Assembly: GCF_021531695.1 (NCBI RefSeq)
Contig: NZ_JADYUI010000004.1
Location: 62,001-126,000 of the forward strand
Reading direction: 5' to 3'
From: Roseburia hominis
GTDB lineage: Bacteria > Bacillota > Clostridia > Lachnospirales > Lachnospiraceae
Length of the DNA: 64,000 nucleotides
Under the pieces are notes generated by a model. The model saw only the letters and a program-made list of their open reading frames with translations, searched no databases and was not told the DNA's origin. Positions within the stretch are counted from its first letter, which is position 1, and every line of letters begins with the position of its first letter. Shown here piece by piece: positions 17,761-26,352 of the stretch. Position numbers and translations under genes: made by a program.

Positions 17761-18397
17761 CCAGACTATTTCCTTCCCTTTCTGCTTCTTCGATAAAAGT
17801 CGTATCCACATCCTGTTCATATTTGCGCATCTGCACCTGAATCGGTGTCGGGTCCGGTGTAATTTTCTTTTTACCCACATGATTAAAGAATGCCAGTATT
17901 CCAACCGGAAGACCTAGGCAATAAAATATTTCCAGTTCCGTCACTCCATCTGATTTTGTTCCCATCACCTGCATATAAAATTTTTCAAATACATCATCAA
18001 TTGAGATATCATTATTAAACGCCATAATAGTAAACGCTGCACCAAAAAAGATAAGTACACAAAGAACCGCTGTCTTTAAATTCTGCCAGCCTTTGCTTTT
18101 TTCCCTCATCGGTTCATATTCCAATACAAAATCCGTTTCTCCCATATTCTGCACATCCACATTAGGATAATCCTTATGGATCAGTTCAATGATTTTTAAA
18201 ATGGAAACTACCTGGTGCTGCTTCTGTTTTTCCAATCTCCCTTTCGGTTTTGGAAAAGAATAGATTTTTTTTTGCTTTAACTGTCTTAAAATACTCTCTT
18301 CTGTACATTCCATCTTTGCAATATCACCTAAGGTTACATGATAATCATGTAACAGAATATTTTGATCTATTTTTATATAAAGTGTTTCCTGCTTCAT
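17750..18397 (-). CDS. spoVAA: Stage V sporulation protein AA
   Basis: A 215-aa protein: a soluble N-terminal domain of about 115 residues (LYIKIDQNILLHDYHVTLGDIAKMEC and VVSILKIIELIHKDYP) followed by two or three membrane helices (from residue 118, TAVLCVLIFFGAAFTIMAF). This is the SpoVAA layout, in which the N-domain is believed to help assemble the dipicolinate channel. Its ATG overlaps the stop of the upstream 55-aa gene as ATGA. It is also coupled to spoVAB downstream. Confidence 0.92.
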   Translation of the reverse strand: MKQETLYIKIDQNILLHDYHVTLGDIAKMECTEESILRQLKQKKIYSFPKPKGRLEKQKQHQVVSILKIIELIHKDYPNVDVQNMGETDFVLEYEPMREKSKGWQNLKTAVLCVLIFFGAAFTIMAFNNDISIDDVFEKFYMQVMGTKSDGVTELEIFYCLGLPVGILAFFNHVGKKKITPDPTPIQVQMRKYEQDVDTTFIEEAEREGNSLDVD

Positions 18398-18561
18398 GCC
18401 ACAATACCTCCATCTTCTATTTCCGGTATGACATATTGTACTAACACCGCATCTTCTTTTTGCTTCATTTCCTCCTCATGGTTAACATAATATATTATTC
18501 CAATACAACTAAATAGAATAATTGCCAGTAACAGGCAGATTCGGTAAACTCGTTTGGTCAT
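18394..18561 (-). CDS. 55-aa single-span membrane protein leading the spoVA operon
   Basis: A small gene of 55 codons. The ATG at 18559-18561 has AAGGAG 9 bp upstream. The product has a basic start (MTKRVYRICLLL), one membrane helix at about residues 7-26, then an acidic tail ending EIEDGGIVA. Its TGA overlaps the spoVAA ATG in an ATGA, the same coupling seen between other genes of the operon. No known family was recognised. Since the ribosome site and coupling are both good, I call it real, possibly an accessory of SpoVA or a forespore membrane peptide. Confidence 0.65.
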   Translation of the reverse strand: MTKRVYRICLLLAIILFSCIGIIYYVNHEEEMKQKEDAVLVQYVIPEIEDGGIVA

Positions 18562-18574
18562 GTCGATTCACTCC

Positions 18575-18634
18575 TTCTATAAAACTATGAGAAACACACT
18601 TTGCGAGTTTCCCAAGTTATTGCGTAAACAAAAA
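18575..18634. promoter_or_regulatory. 60-bp conserved block upstream of the spoVA genes
   Basis: This block matches 46316-46376 at about 49 of 60 positions. Both copies lie after a terminator and just upstream of the next minus-strand gene: here the 55-aa gene, there the PilZ gene. The minus strand shares AAAGTGTGTTT followed by ATAGTT. Shared promoter, operator or repeat are all possible. Confidence 0.5.
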
Positions 18635-18656
18635 CCTCCGGCAGTCTTGTCGGAGG
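18629..18656 (-). terminator. Terminator of the ABC transporter operon
   Basis: A 9-bp stem, CCTCCGACA with TGCCGGAGG (one G-T pair), has a 4-nt loop and is followed on the minus strand by TTTTTGTTT. It lies about 42 nt past the permease stop. Confidence 0.85.
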
Positions 18657-18698
18657 CTCCAAACGTAGTATGGCAATCTACACTTATTTTATACAATT

Positions 18699-19478
18699 TT
18701 AATGTACTTTTCTTTCTGTTTTTTTCCAAACAATAAAAAGTAAAATTCCGGCTATGGCTGCTAAAAACAGATAGGATTGTATCATCGGCATAAAATTATA
18801 ATTTTTTCCCGTCCAAACTGTAACAAAATCCCTTGAAATATAAGTCATTGGCAACATTTTTGCCACTGCCTGCATTCCCTTTGACATCTGGTCATAGCTG
18901 ATTCCCATCATACCGCCAAGTGCCATAAAGCCAAAATATAAAAGCATTGTTACACAATAAGTCGGCCCGAATTTTTCAAAAAGATTTGCTATCCCATGCG
19001 CAAGTATAAAGCAAATGATTCCAAGCACTATCATGCAAAGTGCATAAATAAGAACTCCCGATAACACCGGCTTTTTTAAGTCTAAGATAAATCCTGTCAC
19101 CAAAACATAAATTGCAAAGGCAATAAGCATAAATATTCCTTCCGAAATTGCCCGATTAAATAATGTCTCCTTCTTGCTGATTCCAAACAATTCCATCCTC
19201 TGCGGAATTCCTTTTTCAAGTTCCTGTGCACAGGATGCCGCATATCCAATTAAAACCGTTGCTAAGGGAATTAAGGAACCTGTTGCAAGGAAAAAACTTG
19301 TCACAATGGTAGACGCAAGGTCACTATCTTTCATTCCTGCTGTAATACTTCTTGGTAAAATCAGTGCAAAAAAGATTGGCATCCCAATTCCAAAAATATG
19401 AATAAACGGATTTCCTACTACATCTCGCAGTTCAAATAAAATCATAGAGCCTGATATCAATTTTCTCTTTTTATTCAT
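18699..19478 (-). CDS. ABC-2 type transporter permease
   Basis: A 259-aa membrane protein with six predicted helices in the ABC-2 layout. The second half has the conserved-type segment MLPMTYISRDFVTVW, common near the end of these permeases. It starts directly after the ATPase stop (TAAATG). With its ATPase it forms an exporter in an operon headed by a two-component system, the usual arrangement for peptide-antibiotic or lantibiotic defence pumps, though the substrate cannot be read from the sequence. The gene ends 42 nt before a terminator. Confidence 0.85.
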   Translation of the reverse strand: MNKKRKLISGSMILFELRDVVGNPFIHIFGIGMPIFFALILPRSITAGMKDSDLASTIVTSFFLATGSLIPLATVLIGYAASCAQELEKGIPQRMELFGISKKETLFNRAISEGIFMLIAFAIYVLVTGFILDLKKPVLSGVLIYALCMIVLGIICFILAHGIANLFEKFGPTYCVTMLLYFGFMALGGMMGISYDQMSKGMQAVAKMLPMTYISRDFVTVWTGKNYNFMPMIQSYLFLAAIAGILLFIVWKKTERKVH

Positions 19479-20366
19479 TTATTTTCTCCTCCCCTTGCTT
19501 TTTTCATAAGCCGCTTTTGCATTCACATAAATCATCTCAATATCCTGATTGCTTCTTTTGTAATTCACATTATTTTGGATAAAAAGCTCCGTCAATTCCC
19601 GTTCTTTTTCTGCATCATTACAAGATAATGCCAGTAAATGCGCCGGTGCCTCCAGCCTTTCATAAGCTGCTAAAAGTTTTTGGTTTTTCAACGAATTATC
19701 TAAAATAAAGACCGCTTTTCCACAATATTTATGGAATAATTCATCCTTATTTCCAAATGCAATGACATGTCCTTGATCTAAGATTAAAAGTTTCTCTACC
19801 AGTTGCTCCAATTCTTCATAATAATGTGATACCACACACAACCCACATTCTTTATCCCGATACCATTCCACCAGCTTTTCCACCAGTTTCTGTCTGGTTT
19901 CAAAATCAAGCCCGGAAGTCACCTCATCATAAAACGTAAGTGGTGCCTCCTGCATCATAACAAGAATAATCGTAAATCTCTGCTTTTGCCCACCGGAAAG
20001 ACTGCTATAACGCTTCCTCAAACAATCTTCAAACTCAAAATAAGAAATCAATTCAGACAATTTCTTATTTTTCCCGATTTTCGTATCTAAAATTGCTTCC
20101 ATAATATATTTTACCGGCATGCTATTTGTATATTCATTAAACTGCATATGCGTTGCCATCTCTTGGGGCTTTAATGTTGTCTGAATATTACCCTCATAAT
20201 CTGTTAAGCCCAGAATGCTCTTAATCAATGTACTTTTTCCGGCTCCGTTGGAACCTATAATCCCAACTCTGTCACCTTCTTCTATTGCAATTGGCTGGTC
20301 AATTTGAAGTGCAACATCTTTTCCATAACGCACGGTTAAATTATTAATTGATAATAATGTCTGCAT
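19479..20366 (-). CDS. ABC transporter ATP-binding protein
   Basis: A 295-aa cytoplasmic ATPase. Walker A is GSNGAGKST (about residues 38-46), the signature is LSGGQKQR (about 124-131), Walker B is APLTFYDEVTSGLD, and the switch His follows in VVSHYYEEL. The C-terminal 80 residues are an extra domain beyond the usual 215-aa cassette. AGGAGGG precedes the ATG. Its own promoter, with an operator shared with the regulator gene, lies in the gap after the kinase, so it can be activated separately. It works with the permease that follows with no gap. Confidence 0.92.
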   Translation of the reverse strand: MQTLLSINNLTVRYGKDVALQIDQPIAIEEGDRVGIIGSNGAGKSTLIKSILGLTDYEGNIQTTLKPQEMATHMQFNEYTNSMPVKYIMEAILDTKIGKNKKLSELISYFEFEDCLRKRYSSLSGGQKQRFTIILVMMQEAPLTFYDEVTSGLDFETRQKLVEKLVEWYRDKECGLCVVSHYYEELEQLVEKLLILDQGHVIAFGNKDELFHKYCGKAVFILDNSLKNQKLLAAYERLEAPAHLLALSCNDAEKERELTELFIQNNVNYKRSNQDIEMIYVNAKAAYEKSKGRRK

Positions 20367-20395
20367 ATTTTCCCTCCTCTTCTTTGCATGTTCTT

Positions 20396-20427
20396 ATTCT
20401 AGCAAATCGAAATGAATTTCATATGAA
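20396..20427 (-). promoter_or_regulatory. Promoter and tandem operator of the ABC transporter
   Basis: On the minus strand TTCATATGA-AA-TTCATTTCG is followed after 6 nt by the -10 box TAGAAT (20396-20401). The same arrangement precedes the regulator gene at 22876-22907. The boxes repeat every 11 bp, fit an OmpR-family dimer, and stand where the -35 box should be. Confidence 0.7.
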
Positions 20428-20463
20428 GATAGTTTGAAAAAGTAATATGCCTTTTGCCAAAAA

Positions 20464-22098
20464 TCATGTTGCAATTTCATCCTGCGAAAAAGAAATCTCA
20501 GTAAGCACCGCATTTTCTTCATTTTCAATCTTAACCTTAATTCCAAGCCGTTTTGCATAATAGGAAACAAAGTATAATCCAAGCCCATGCGACTTTTTCT
20601 CTTGATTGCCCGTCACAAATGGTTCAAAAATATTAGGCAGAATTTCTTCCGGTATATTAGTTCCATAATTACAAATTTGAATTTTATCTCCCCAAAACAT
20701 TATCGTAACTTTTTCTCTGTCTGGTGTCGCATCAATCGCATTTGATAATAAATTATCGACTACTTGTATTAGTATTGTTTCATCCGAAGAAACGAACATT
20801 TTCTCTATCCCTGACAGCTGAACTTCTAACTCTTTATTTTGTATTGCAATCTGATACTCTTTCAGTCTCTTCTCGAAAAGCTCTCTTACTTCGATTGAAA
20901 CCATATGAATCTCATCCCCACAATGATTTAAGTAAAGAATTTCCTCCACCATCTTGCGCATAGAAAGAAGCTGTTTTTTCACTTCCGGCAGATACTTCGC
21001 AGTATCCTTATATTTTCCGATTTCACCTATCATCCCATCCAATAAGAGCAACGCTGCCGAAATCGGCGTTTTTAATTGATGAGAAGAAGCACGTAAAAAT
21101 ATTTCCTGTCTCTTATTCTCTTCCGCCAGTTCTTCGTTTTTTTCTTCCAACGCCTCATAATTCTTTCTGATTTCCAAATACAACTCATCCATCGTTTCTG
21201 CAAGCGTTCCAACTTCGTCCCCTCTATTCTTATATTTTTCCGGTAATGGCGAAACCTCAAAATGTTCTGCATTTTTCATCTGTCTGGTATGACAGACCAA
21301 TGCTTCAATTGGTGCAACGATTCCTTTTGAATATATTTGCGAAAACAAAAGCACCAACAGTAAAATAACCCCTGCAATCATCGGCAGACTTTCTAATACC
21401 ACCGAACGTATTTCATCCATTTGCGGCTGCATCACCGGAAGTATCGAAATGATAAAAGCATCCTCTGCATTTTCCATGGCTAAATATGTTGTATAATAAT
21501 TTGTTCTATCTGAAATTCCCGCTTCAACAATTACACATTGATTTGAAATCTGATGATATTTTGTATATTCATCACAAAATGCTGTACCATCCTGATAACT
21601 TTCAAAAATTTCTCCTGAAATTTTAAATGCCTCATTTTTTTCAAATTGTCCTTGCAGTTTTTCCATACAATCCGTAAATTTCTGTTCAAACTTCTCCCGC
21701 TCATCTGTCAAATCTTCTTCCTTCTCGTCTTCTACAGCGTTTGTCTGTAGTCTGCGAAACTCATCTAAAAGTTCTATCATTGACTCCTCTTTAAGCGTTA
21801 CCTCAAAGGAAAACTGTTTTCCTACGACATAAATTGTATTTTCTTTCTTCGGAATTTTAACAGAAAAACAGGCAACCGGATTTTCCACCTGTACATTCTC
21901 ATAGCTCCCGCTCTTTACATATTCCATATGCTGCTTTTTAACAGACTCCAGGTTTGCCTGCATCCTATGATCTACATACAAAGATGGCAGCATCGAAATC
22001 ATATACACGATCAGAAAAGCAAGAAGCACCCCCACCAGCAAAATACTATAATTCAAATTCTTTTGTCCCAGTTTCTGTCCCTTTTTTTTGTGTTGCAT
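20464..22098 (-). CDS. Sensor histidine kinase
   Basis: A 544-aa kinase. A membrane helix at about residues 18-39 and a second at about 233-255 flank an extracellular domain of about 190 residues. A HAMP-like linker (GIVAPIEALVCHTRQ) and coiled coil follow, then the phosphoacceptor His340 in ASSHQLKTPISAALLL, and the HATPase domain with N-box DNLLSNAIDATPD and G-box KSHGLGLYFVSYYAKRLG. AAAAAGGAG precedes the ATG. It lies 54 bp after the regulator gene. The large outside domain suggests direct ligand sensing. Confidence 0.92.
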   Translation of the reverse strand: MQHKKKGQKLGQKNLNYSILLVGVLLAFLIVYMISMLPSLYVDHRMQANLESVKKQHMEYVKSGSYENVQVENPVACFSVKIPKKENTIYVVGKQFSFEVTLKEESMIELLDEFRRLQTNAVEDEKEEDLTDEREKFEQKFTDCMEKLQGQFEKNEAFKISGEIFESYQDGTAFCDEYTKYHQISNQCVIVEAGISDRTNYYTTYLAMENAEDAFIISILPVMQPQMDEIRSVVLESLPMIAGVILLLVLLFSQIYSKGIVAPIEALVCHTRQMKNAEHFEVSPLPEKYKNRGDEVGTLAETMDELYLEIRKNYEALEEKNEELAEENKRQEIFLRASSHQLKTPISAALLLLDGMIGEIGKYKDTAKYLPEVKKQLLSMRKMVEEILYLNHCGDEIHMVSIEVRELFEKRLKEYQIAIQNKELEVQLSGIEKMFVSSDETILIQVVDNLLSNAIDATPDREKVTIMFWGDKIQICNYGTNIPEEILPNIFEPFVTGNQEKKSHGLGLYFVSYYAKRLGIKVKIENEENAVLTEISFSQDEIAT

Positions 22099-22152
22099 AC
22101 CTTTCTCCTTTTTGACTTCTACTTTTATTCGATAATTCCAAACTCAATCATT

Positions 22153-22851
22153 CTACTTCAGTTCTGCTTCATCAAACTGATACCCTACCCCTATCACCGT
22201 TTTAATACAAGAAATCGGTAACTTCTTACGTAAATTTTTCACATGTGCATCGATTATTCTGTCATTTCCAATATAATCTTCATTAAAAATACGTAATATG
22301 AGCTGTTCTCTCGTAAACACTCTCTGGGGTTCTTTATACAATGTAAGAAATAATAAATACTCACTCAAAGTAAGTGGTAATTTCGTTCCATCCCAATATA
22401 CACAATACGCTTCCTCACATACTTCAAATTCCAGATAGCTATTCTCATGACACCCTTGTTGTTCTTTTCTTTCTTTCGGTGCAACACGACGTAAAATTGT
22501 TTCCATTCGCTTTAATAAAATAATGGGGGATACCGGTTTTATCACATAGTCATCCGCATACAGATTAAATGCTTTTACCTGTGTTTTTTCATCCTCTAAT
22601 GCGGTCAGCATAATCGTAGCTATATTAATTTTTTGCTCTTTAATATACTGAAGTACTCCAAATCCATCAATGCCCGGTACCATAATATCTAATATTGCAA
22701 TATCAAATTGCTTGGTTTTTAAAGCTTCAATTGCTTCCTCCCCACGCTCTAGCCCGGTTACTTCATAGCCGGATAATGTCATATATTCTGTTAAAACCTC
22801 TCGAATCGTAGGTTCATCCTCTAAGAAAAGAACCTGATATGCTTTCTTCAT
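22153..22851 (-). CDS. OmpR-family response regulator
   Basis: A 232-aa regulator. The receiver has acidic residues FLEDEP at 9-14, the phosphorylation site Asp55 in AILDIMVPG, and the conserved Lys in YVIKPVS. The C-terminal winged helix includes LTLSEYLLFLTLYKEPQRVF and DAHVKNLRKKL. Its own promoter has a tandem TTCATATCA operator, consistent with autoregulation. It leads an operon with the histidine kinase; the ABC genes carry a matching operator, so they are the likely target. Confidence 0.94.
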   Translation of the reverse strand: MKKAYQVLFLEDEPTIREVLTEYMTLSGYEVTGLERGEEAIEALKTKQFDIAILDIMVPGIDGFGVLQYIKEQKINIATIMLTALEDEKTQVKAFNLYADDYVIKPVSPIILLKRMETILRRVAPKERKEQQGCHENSYLEFEVCEEAYCVYWDGTKLPLTLSEYLLFLTLYKEPQRVFTREQLILRIFNEDYIGNDRIIDAHVKNLRKKLPISCIKTVIGVGYQFDEAELK

Positions 22852-22875
22852 AATGTCACCCCTTTGTTTTTTCTT

Positions 22876-22907
22876 AGTATACCATACTGATATGAATTTG
22901 ATATGAA
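22876..22907 (-). promoter_or_regulatory. Promoter and tandem operator of the regulator gene
   Basis: On the minus strand TTCATATCA-AA-TTCATATCA is followed after 6 nt by the -10 TATACT (22876-22881), 25 bp before the start codon. The two 9-bp boxes are exact direct repeats. Confidence 0.75.
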
Positions 22908-22995
22908 GATTCTAATATACAAATTATCTTTCACACCAAACCTTTTATGGATGAGAATTCACTGTCAAAAAAATTTTTTCTCCATGAAACACCAA

Positions 22996-23023
22996 GAGCC
23001 CCGCACAAATTTGTGCGAGGCTC
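22996..23023. repeat. Palindrome after etfA
   Basis: GAGCC-CCGCACAAA pairs with TTTGTGCG-AGGCTC with one mismatch and no loop. It lacks a T run on the minus strand, so it is a weak terminator candidate for etfA, or another intergenic palindrome. Confidence 0.45.
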
Positions 23024-23096
23024 CTGCTTATTCATGAATTCTATTGTATTCACGCTAAGACAATAATTCTATCCTCTTTACCGCTTGTTTTTAACT

Positions 23097-24137
23097 TTAT
23101 TCAGCCATTTCAGCCTTTAAAGCTTTTGTTAAAGCCGGAACAATCTTATTCAAATCACCAACAAGACCATAATCAGCTACATCGAAAATTGGAGCTCCTT
23201 CATCTTTGTTGATTGCAATAATAAGATCAGAATCTTCCATACCGGAAACGTGCTGAATAGCACCGGAAATACCAATTGCGAAGTAAATCTGTGGACGAAC
23301 AGTTTTACCTGTCTGACCTACCTGAAGATCAACCGGTAACCAACCATTTTCTACCGCTGCACGAGAACAACTTACTGTTCCGCCTAATACTTCTGCTAAT
23401 TCTTCCAACATCTTGAAGTTTTCTTTGGAACCAACTCCACGTCCACCGGATACTAATACTTTTGCATCCATGATATTTGCTGTATTCTTAACTGCTTTTA
23501 CAACATTTAAGATTTCAACATATCTATTGTTTGGTGTAAATCCAGGATTGTATTCAATTACTTCTGCTTTTGCACCTTTCACCGGAGTAATTTTCTGCAT
23601 AACACCAGGACGTACTGTTGCCATCTGTGGACGATTATCCGGGCAAGCGATCGTAGCAATTGTGTTACCACCAAATGCAGGACGAGTCATAAGCAACTGA
23701 TTGTGTTTCTGTTCCTGACCAGCAACCGCATTGATTGGGAAATCACCAATTTCAAGTACGGTACAGTCAGCAGTAAGACCTGTTGCTACTCTTGCAGAAA
23801 CAGTAGGACCAAGATCACGACCGATTGCAGTAGCACCTACTAACATGATTTCCGGTTTGTATTCATTGATTACAGATGCAAGTGCATGAGCATATGGCTC
23901 TGTTCTGTAGTCTTTTAATTCCGGATCATCAACAACGATAACTTTATCCGCACCGTACTCAGCTAATTCATCAACAAGACCTTTTACGTCTGAACCGATT
24001 AATACTGCTGTTACGTCTGTATTTAAATCTTTTGCTAAGTCTTTACCTTTTCCAAGTAATTCAAATGCAACGCCATCTAATACGTTGTCTACCTGCTGTG
24101 CAAAGACAAATACTCCTTTATATTCTTCTAAACCCAT
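23097..24137 (-). CDS. etfA: Electron transfer flavoprotein, alpha subunit
   Basis: A 346-aa subunit that carries FAD and pairs with EtfB to pass electrons between NADH and butyryl-CoA dehydrogenase; in clostridia this complex bifurcates electrons to ferredoxin. The C-terminal FAD-binding region is complete, with VSGGRGVGSKENF, PQIYFAIGISGAIQH and ADYGLVGDL. The N-terminal domain starts GVFVFAQQ. It begins 24 bp after the etfB stop and is the last gene of the butyryl-CoA cluster. Whether the pair truly bifurcates cannot be read directly. Confidence 0.95.
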   Translation of the reverse strand: MGLEEYKGVFVFAQQVDNVLDGVAFELLGKGKDLAKDLNTDVTAVLIGSDVKGLVDELAEYGADKVIVVDDPELKDYRTEPYAHALASVINEYKPEIMLVGATAIGRDLGPTVSARVATGLTADCTVLEIGDFPINAVAGQEQKHNQLLMTRPAFGGNTIATIACPDNRPQMATVRPGVMQKITPVKGAKAEVIEYNPGFTPNNRYVEILNVVKAVKNTANIMDAKVLVSGGRGVGSKENFKMLEELAEVLGGTVSCSRAAVENGWLPVDLQVGQTGKTVRPQIYFAIGISGAIQHVSGMEDSDLIIAINKDEGAPIFDVADYGLVGDLNKIVPALTKALKAEMAE

Positions 24138-24161
24138 CTTGTTTCACCACTCTTTCTTAGA

Positions 24162-24947
24162 TTAGATAATATGTTTCTCTTTGAATTTTCCAACTAAAGC
24201 ATTTACTAATTCTTCCGGAGAATCTCCTTTTAACATCTCACCAGCTCCTTTTGGAACTTTATCAGATGCTTTTGCAATCTTAGTAGGAGAACCTTTTAAA
24301 CCAAGGTTAGAATCATCAACATCTTTCAAATCAGCTCTGCCCCAAACAGTTACTTCGTTGTCATATGCATCAAAGATTCCGCCCGGAGTCATATAACGCG
24401 GCTCATTCAATTCAGATAATGCAGTAATTAAGCAAGGCATTTTTGCCTTTACTTCATGATATCTGTCTTCATACTGACGCTGTACGATTACAGAATCTCC
24501 TTCTACTTTAATATCCTGTGCATAAGAAATAACAGGAAGACCAAGATGTTCTGCAATCTGAGGACCTACCTGTGCAGTATCTCCATCGATAGCCTGACGT
24601 CCTGTGATTACCAAATCATAATCAAGGTTTCTGATTGCACCTGCAATTGTAGTAGAAGTAGCCCATGTATCAGCTCCACCTAATACTCTGTCTGTTACAA
24701 GGATTCCCTTGTCAGCACCCATTGCCATTGCTTCACGAAGAACTTCATCTGCTTTTGGAAGTCCCATTGTAAGTACAGTTATTTCTGCACCATACTGATC
24801 TTTTAATCTAAGTGCTGCTTCCAAACCGGCTTTATCATCCGGATTCATGATGGTAAGCATTGCAGCTCTATTCAAAGTACCGTCCGGATTAAACTTTACT
24901 CCGCCTTTTGTATCCGGCACCTGTTTTACACATACAACTATTTTCAC
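24162..24947 (-). CDS. etfB: Electron transfer flavoprotein, beta subunit (GTG start)
   Basis: A 261-aa partner of EtfA. The start is a GTG at 24945-24947 (KIVVCVKQVPDT) with AAGGAGTG 8 bp upstream; the frame stays open 20 codons further but into a repeated intergenic sequence, so the longer form is rejected. The nucleotide-binding stretch DLVITGRQAIDGDTAQVGP matches the EtfB signature. Upstream, an unusual element with two 19-bp direct repeats and a hairpin separates it from bcd. Confidence 0.95.
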   Translation of the reverse strand: MKIVVCVKQVPDTKGGVKFNPDGTLNRAAMLTIMNPDDKAGLEAALRLKDQYGAEITVLTMGLPKADEVLREAMAMGADKGILVTDRVLGGADTWATSTTIAGAIRNLDYDLVITGRQAIDGDTAQVGPQIAEHLGLPVISYAQDIKVEGDSVIVQRQYEDRYHEVKAKMPCLITALSELNEPRYMTPGGIFDAYDNEVTVWGRADLKDVDDSNLGLKGSPTKIAKASDKVPKGAGEMLKGDSPEELVNALVGKFKEKHII

Positions 24948-24989
24948 GGTAATTTCACTCCTTATATTATATTTGTAAATTCTACATTT

Positions 24990-25119
24990 CCGAATGTTCG
25001 CAAACAATTCGTCTGCTCGCGTACAGATTTACTCAAAATGCTTCGCATTTTTCGTGCGCGTTGCGCTCCCGAATGTTCGCAAACAATATTTTTTGTGCAA
25101 GCACAAAATATTGTTTTCT
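24990..25119. repeat. Direct repeats and hairpin between bcd and etfB
   Basis: The 19-bp string CCGAATGTTCGCAAACAAT occurs exactly twice, at 24990-25008 and 25069-25087. A hairpin ending at about 25116 pairs AAACAATATTTT with AAAATATTGTTT around a GTGCAAGCAC core, and AAAATGCTTCGCATTTT lies between the repeats. It sits within the butyryl-CoA operon transcript, so it could affect RNA processing or stability. The first repeat forms part of the rejected upstream extension of etfB. Confidence 0.7.
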
Positions 25120-25144
25120 CCATTCTTAATCCGCTGGATCGCGA

Positions 25145-26299
25145 CTATTTTAACAATGCGCCAGAGATAACCATACGCTGAACTTCTGATGTTCCTTCAT
25201 AGATTTCTGTAATCTTAGCATCACGCATCATACGCTCTACATCGTATTCTCTGATATATCCGTATCCACCGAACAACTGAACAACTTCTGTTGTTACAGC
25301 CATTGCTGTTTCTGCTGCAAATAATTTTGCTTTTGCAGCTTCTACAGAATATACCTTCTGTGTAGCTTTTGCCATAGCTGCTTTGTAAACCAATAACTGA
25401 GCAGCTTCAATTCTTGCAGCCATATCAGCTAACTTGAACTGTGTATTCTGCTGCTGAGCGATAGAACGACCGAACTGTTTTCTTTCTTTTGTATATTCGA
25501 TTGCTCTTTCTAAAGCGCCTTCTGCAATACCGAGTGCCTGAGAAGCAATACCGATACGTCCACCATCAAGTGTATGCATAGCGATTGGGAAACCTTTTCC
25601 TTCCGGTCCGAGTAAGTTTTCTTTCGGAATTCTGCAATCTTCGAAAATTAATTCGTATGTAGAAGATCCACGGATACCCATTTTCTTTTCTTTTGTTCCG
25701 AAGGAGAAGCCCGGAGCACCTTTCTCTACGATAAATGCAGAGAAGTTCTTTTTCTTTCTTCCTCTCTTATCTTCGGTAATACTTGTAATAGCAATTACGA
25801 TATAAACGTCTGCAACTTTACCATTTGTGATAAAGCATTTAGATCCGTTCAATACCCATTCATCACCGTCTAATACAGCCTTTGTCTGGCATCCCTGAGC
25901 ATCTGTACCAGCACCCGGCTCAGTCAGACCAAATGCGCCAAGTTTTTCACCTTTTGCAAGTGGTGTAACATATTTTTTCTTCTGCTCTTCTGTACCATAT
26001 GTCATAATCGGATCAATACAAAGAGAAGTATGTGCAGATACGATAACACCAGTAGTAGCACAAACTTTAGATAATTCCTCTACACACATAACGTAAGTTA
26101 AAGGATCACATCCCTGTCCGCCATATTCCTTTGGTACCGGAATTCCCATGAAACCATATTTTGCCATCTTATCAACAGTTCCCTGTGGGAATACTTCTGT
26201 CTCATCAACTTCCTGAGCCAGAGGTTTTACTTCATTCTCGGCGAATTCTTTAAAAAGAGTTCTCGCCATTTCATGTTTCTTATCTAAAGAAAAATCCAT
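25145..26299 (-). CDS. bcd: Butyryl-CoA dehydrogenase
   Basis: A 384-aa acyl-CoA dehydrogenase that reduces crotonyl-CoA to butyryl-CoA with EtfAB. Motifs: [15 protein letters not shown] for FAD binding, [14 protein letters not shown], and the catalytic glutamate in [19 protein letters not shown] near the C-terminus. The ATG at 26297-26299 has GGAGGAATATAGTATC upstream; the frame runs six codons further without a ribosome site. Its place between hbd and etfBA identifies the substrate as a C4 acyl-CoA. Confidence 0.93.
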   Translation of the reverse strand: MDFSLDKKHEMARTLFKEFAENEVKPLAQEVDETEVFPQGTVDKMAKYGFMGIPVPKEYGGQGCDPLTYVMCVEELSKVCATTGVIVSAHTSLCIDPIMTYGTEEQKKKYVTPLAKGEKLGAFGLTEPGAGTDAQGCQTKAVLDGDEWVLNGSKCFITNGKVADVYIVIAITSITEDKRGRKKKNFSAFIVEKGAPGFSFGTKEKKMGIRGSSTYELIFEDCRIPKENLLGPEGKGFPIAMHTLDGGRIGIASQALGIAEGALERAIEYTKERKQFGRSIAQQQNTQFKLADMAARIEAAQLLVYKAAMAKATQKVYSVEAAKAKLFAAETAMAVTTEVVQLFGGYGYIREYDVERMMRDAKITEIYEGTSEVQRMVISGALLK

Positions 26300-26352
26300 G
26301 ATACTATATTCCTCCATTATTCATATATTTTTCATATTAAACGTAATCGTTC

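Noticed and set aside
22996-23023. Strong terminator after etfA
   Set aside because: The palindrome is good but lacks a T run on the minus strand, so I list it as a palindrome only.
25008-25068. Etf beta reading frame extended upstream from a TTG at 25007
   Set aside because: The extension runs through a 19-bp repeat and lacks a ribosome site; the GTG at 24945-24947 has AAGGAGTG at the right distance and matches the family.
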